Of a stretch of DNA of 6,972 nt, positions 6,671 to 6,972 are shown one piece after another. Position 1 is the first letter of the stretch; every line of letters begins with the position of its first letter. This DNA is from JBJHCA01 sp050485785. GTDB taxonomy: Bacteria; Bacteroidota; Bacteroidia; Chitinophagales; Saprospiraceae. The position numbers were made by a program, and so were the translations under genes. Under the pieces are notes generated by a model. That model was not told the DNA's origin. It did not search any database and saw nothing but the letters and a program-made list of their open reading frames with translations. Location: positions 1 to 6,972 of the forward strand of contig JBJHCA010000117.1 in the NCBI GenBank assembly GCA_050485785.1. Direction: 5' to 3'.

Positions 6671-6716
6671 CCTTTTTCATATTAAAAACTGGCTACAGCG
6701 TAGCCAAACATTGATA
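6671..6716. repeat. Direct repeat, copy 1, with palindrome GGCTACAGCGTAGCC
   Basis: Begins with CCTTTTTCATAT (6671-6682), has a 7-base variable spacer, then an identical 27-base core (6690-6716). The core holds a 7-bp stem, TGGCTAC/GTAGCCA, on an AGC loop, followed by AAACATTGATA. It recurs at 6925-6972. Read on the - strand, the stem is followed by GTTTTTAATATG, so it would also look like an intrinsic terminator in that direction. A degraded third relative precedes it at 6633-6669. Confidence 0.85.
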
Positions 6717-6717
6717 A

Positions 6718-6736
6718 CCCTGAGCTTTGCTCAGGG
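6718..6736. repeat. Triloop palindrome, GAGC type, copy 1
   Basis: CCCTGAGC (6718-6725), loop TTT, GCTCAGGG (6729-6736): a perfect 8-bp stem. It starts 11 bases after the stem of direct-repeat copy 1, preceded by ATTGATAA. It is related to the palindrome at 6852-6870. No T run follows on the + strand. Confidence 0.8.
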
Positions 6737-6823
6737 CATAAAATCAACGCTGCAAAGACTTGTCACATTTATTGTAATGGTATGTGATTGGGGAAAGGCG
6801 GGACGTATTAGACAAAAAATGCG

Positions 6824-6839
6824 CCAAGCCGGGCTTAGG
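6824..6839. repeat. Imperfect palindrome ahead of the second GAGC hairpin
   Basis: CCAAGC (6824-6829), loop CGG, GCTTAGG (6833-6839) forms AAGC/GCTT plus CC/GG with one bulged A. It is 12 bases before the next palindrome, the same relative place as the GGCTAC hairpin before 6718-6736, so it may be that module's diverged equivalent. Confidence 0.4.
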
Positions 6840-6851
6840 GATGATTGTTAA

Positions 6852-6870
6852 CCCCGAGCATTGCTCGGGG
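6852..6870. repeat. Triloop palindrome, GAGC type, copy 2
   Basis: CCCCGAGC (6852-6859), loop ATT, GCTCGGGG (6863-6870): a perfect 8-bp stem. Flanks match the first copy (ATTGTTAA before it against ATTGATAA). The T-A pair of copy 1 (6721/6733) is a C-G pair here (6855/6867). Confidence 0.82.
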
Positions 6871-6882
6871 CTACAAAGATTA

Positions 6883-6900
6883 GGCTGCGCTGCAGCTTTT
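6883..6900 (+). terminator. Possible terminator: GC-rich triloop hairpin with T run
   Basis: GCTGC (6884-6888), loop GCT, GCAGC (6892-6896), followed by TTTTATT. The short GC-rich stem plus four T's could end + strand transcripts from the antiporter gene, though it is over 320 bases past that stop. It may simply be another member of the palindrome family. Confidence 0.4.
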
Positions 6901-6924
6901 ATTAAATTTAGTTTTAATTGAAAA

Positions 6925-6972
6925 CCTTTTTCATATAAACAAAATTGGCTACAGCGTAGCCAAACATTGATA
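6925..6972. repeat. Direct repeat, copy 2, running to the window end
   Basis: Same block as 6671-6716: CCTTTTTCATAT (6925-6936), a 9-base spacer, then the identical 27-base core (6946-6972). The stem here is 8 bp (TTGGCTAC/GTAGCCAA, 6945-6963, loop AGC). Identity continues to the last base of the window, so the unit probably goes on beyond it. On the - strand the stem is followed by TTTTGTTT. Confidence 0.85.

Larger units (their letters stand above)
6562..6972. other. Gene-free stretch filled with short palindromes
   Basis: No reading frame here looks real. Positions 6562-6640 show nothing clear. From 6643 to the window end come short palindromes on three-base loops: an eroded one (6643-6659), 6690-6706, 6718-6736, an imperfect one (6824-6839), 6852-6870, 6884-6896 and 6945-6963. 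Between 6737 and 6823 I see only a weak TCACAT/ATGTGA inverted repeat (6763-6787). Confidence 0.8.

Noticed and set aside
6643..6972. CRISPR array
   Set aside because: Repeats are few, differ in type, have irregular spacing, and the intervals are not unique spacers of constant length; no cas gene is present.

Overview
The window looks like a piece of a Bacteroidota chromosome. Four things point there: start codons lack Shine-Dalgarno sequences; a perfect match to the Bacteroidota -7 promoter element (TAnnTTTG) lies before the dGTPase gene; the dGTPase has the form I associate with that phylum; and there is an exported plant-type leucine-rich-repeat protein with an Ig-like tail. This assignment is inferred from sequence style, not from a database match.

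Layout. Positions 1-364 hold the C-terminal ATPase half of a sensor histidine kinase, cut by the window edge. Positions 586-1792 hold an alkyl hydroperoxide reductase pair, ahpC then ahpD, on the + strand. A perfect 11-bp inverted repeat lies just upstream of ahpC, and a convincing intrinsic terminator lies between the two genes. Positions 1928-3310 encode a dGTP triphosphohydrolase of the HD superfamily with its own likely promoter. Convergent to it, on the - strand at 3416-4987, is a secreted protein with at least 14 leucine-rich repeats, 12 of them exactly 24 residues long, ending in an Ig-like domain. Divergent from that gene, 5219-5617 encodes a small exported YCII-like protein, followed 20 bases later by a CaCA-family Na+/Ca2+ antiporter (5638-6561), probably co-transcribed.

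The last 411 bases carry no gene. They hold a train of short palindromes: four perfect stems and two imperfect ones on three-base loops, plus a GC-rich stem before a T run. Part of this is a direct repeat of about 46-48 bp whose second copy runs off the window end. Two stems differ by a compensatory base-pair change, so pairing itself appears to have been maintained.

How the genes work together. AhpC and AhpD form a mycobacterial-type peroxidase system in which AhpD, recharged by dihydrolipoamide proteins, reduces AhpC; no ahpF is present here. The dGTPase controls dNTP pools. The other genes look like unrelated housekeeping and envelope functions. No tRNA, rRNA, CRISPR array or transposase gene was seen. 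The item most worth following up is the hairpin array at the right edge, which resembles a REP/BIME-type or small non-autonomous palindromic element.
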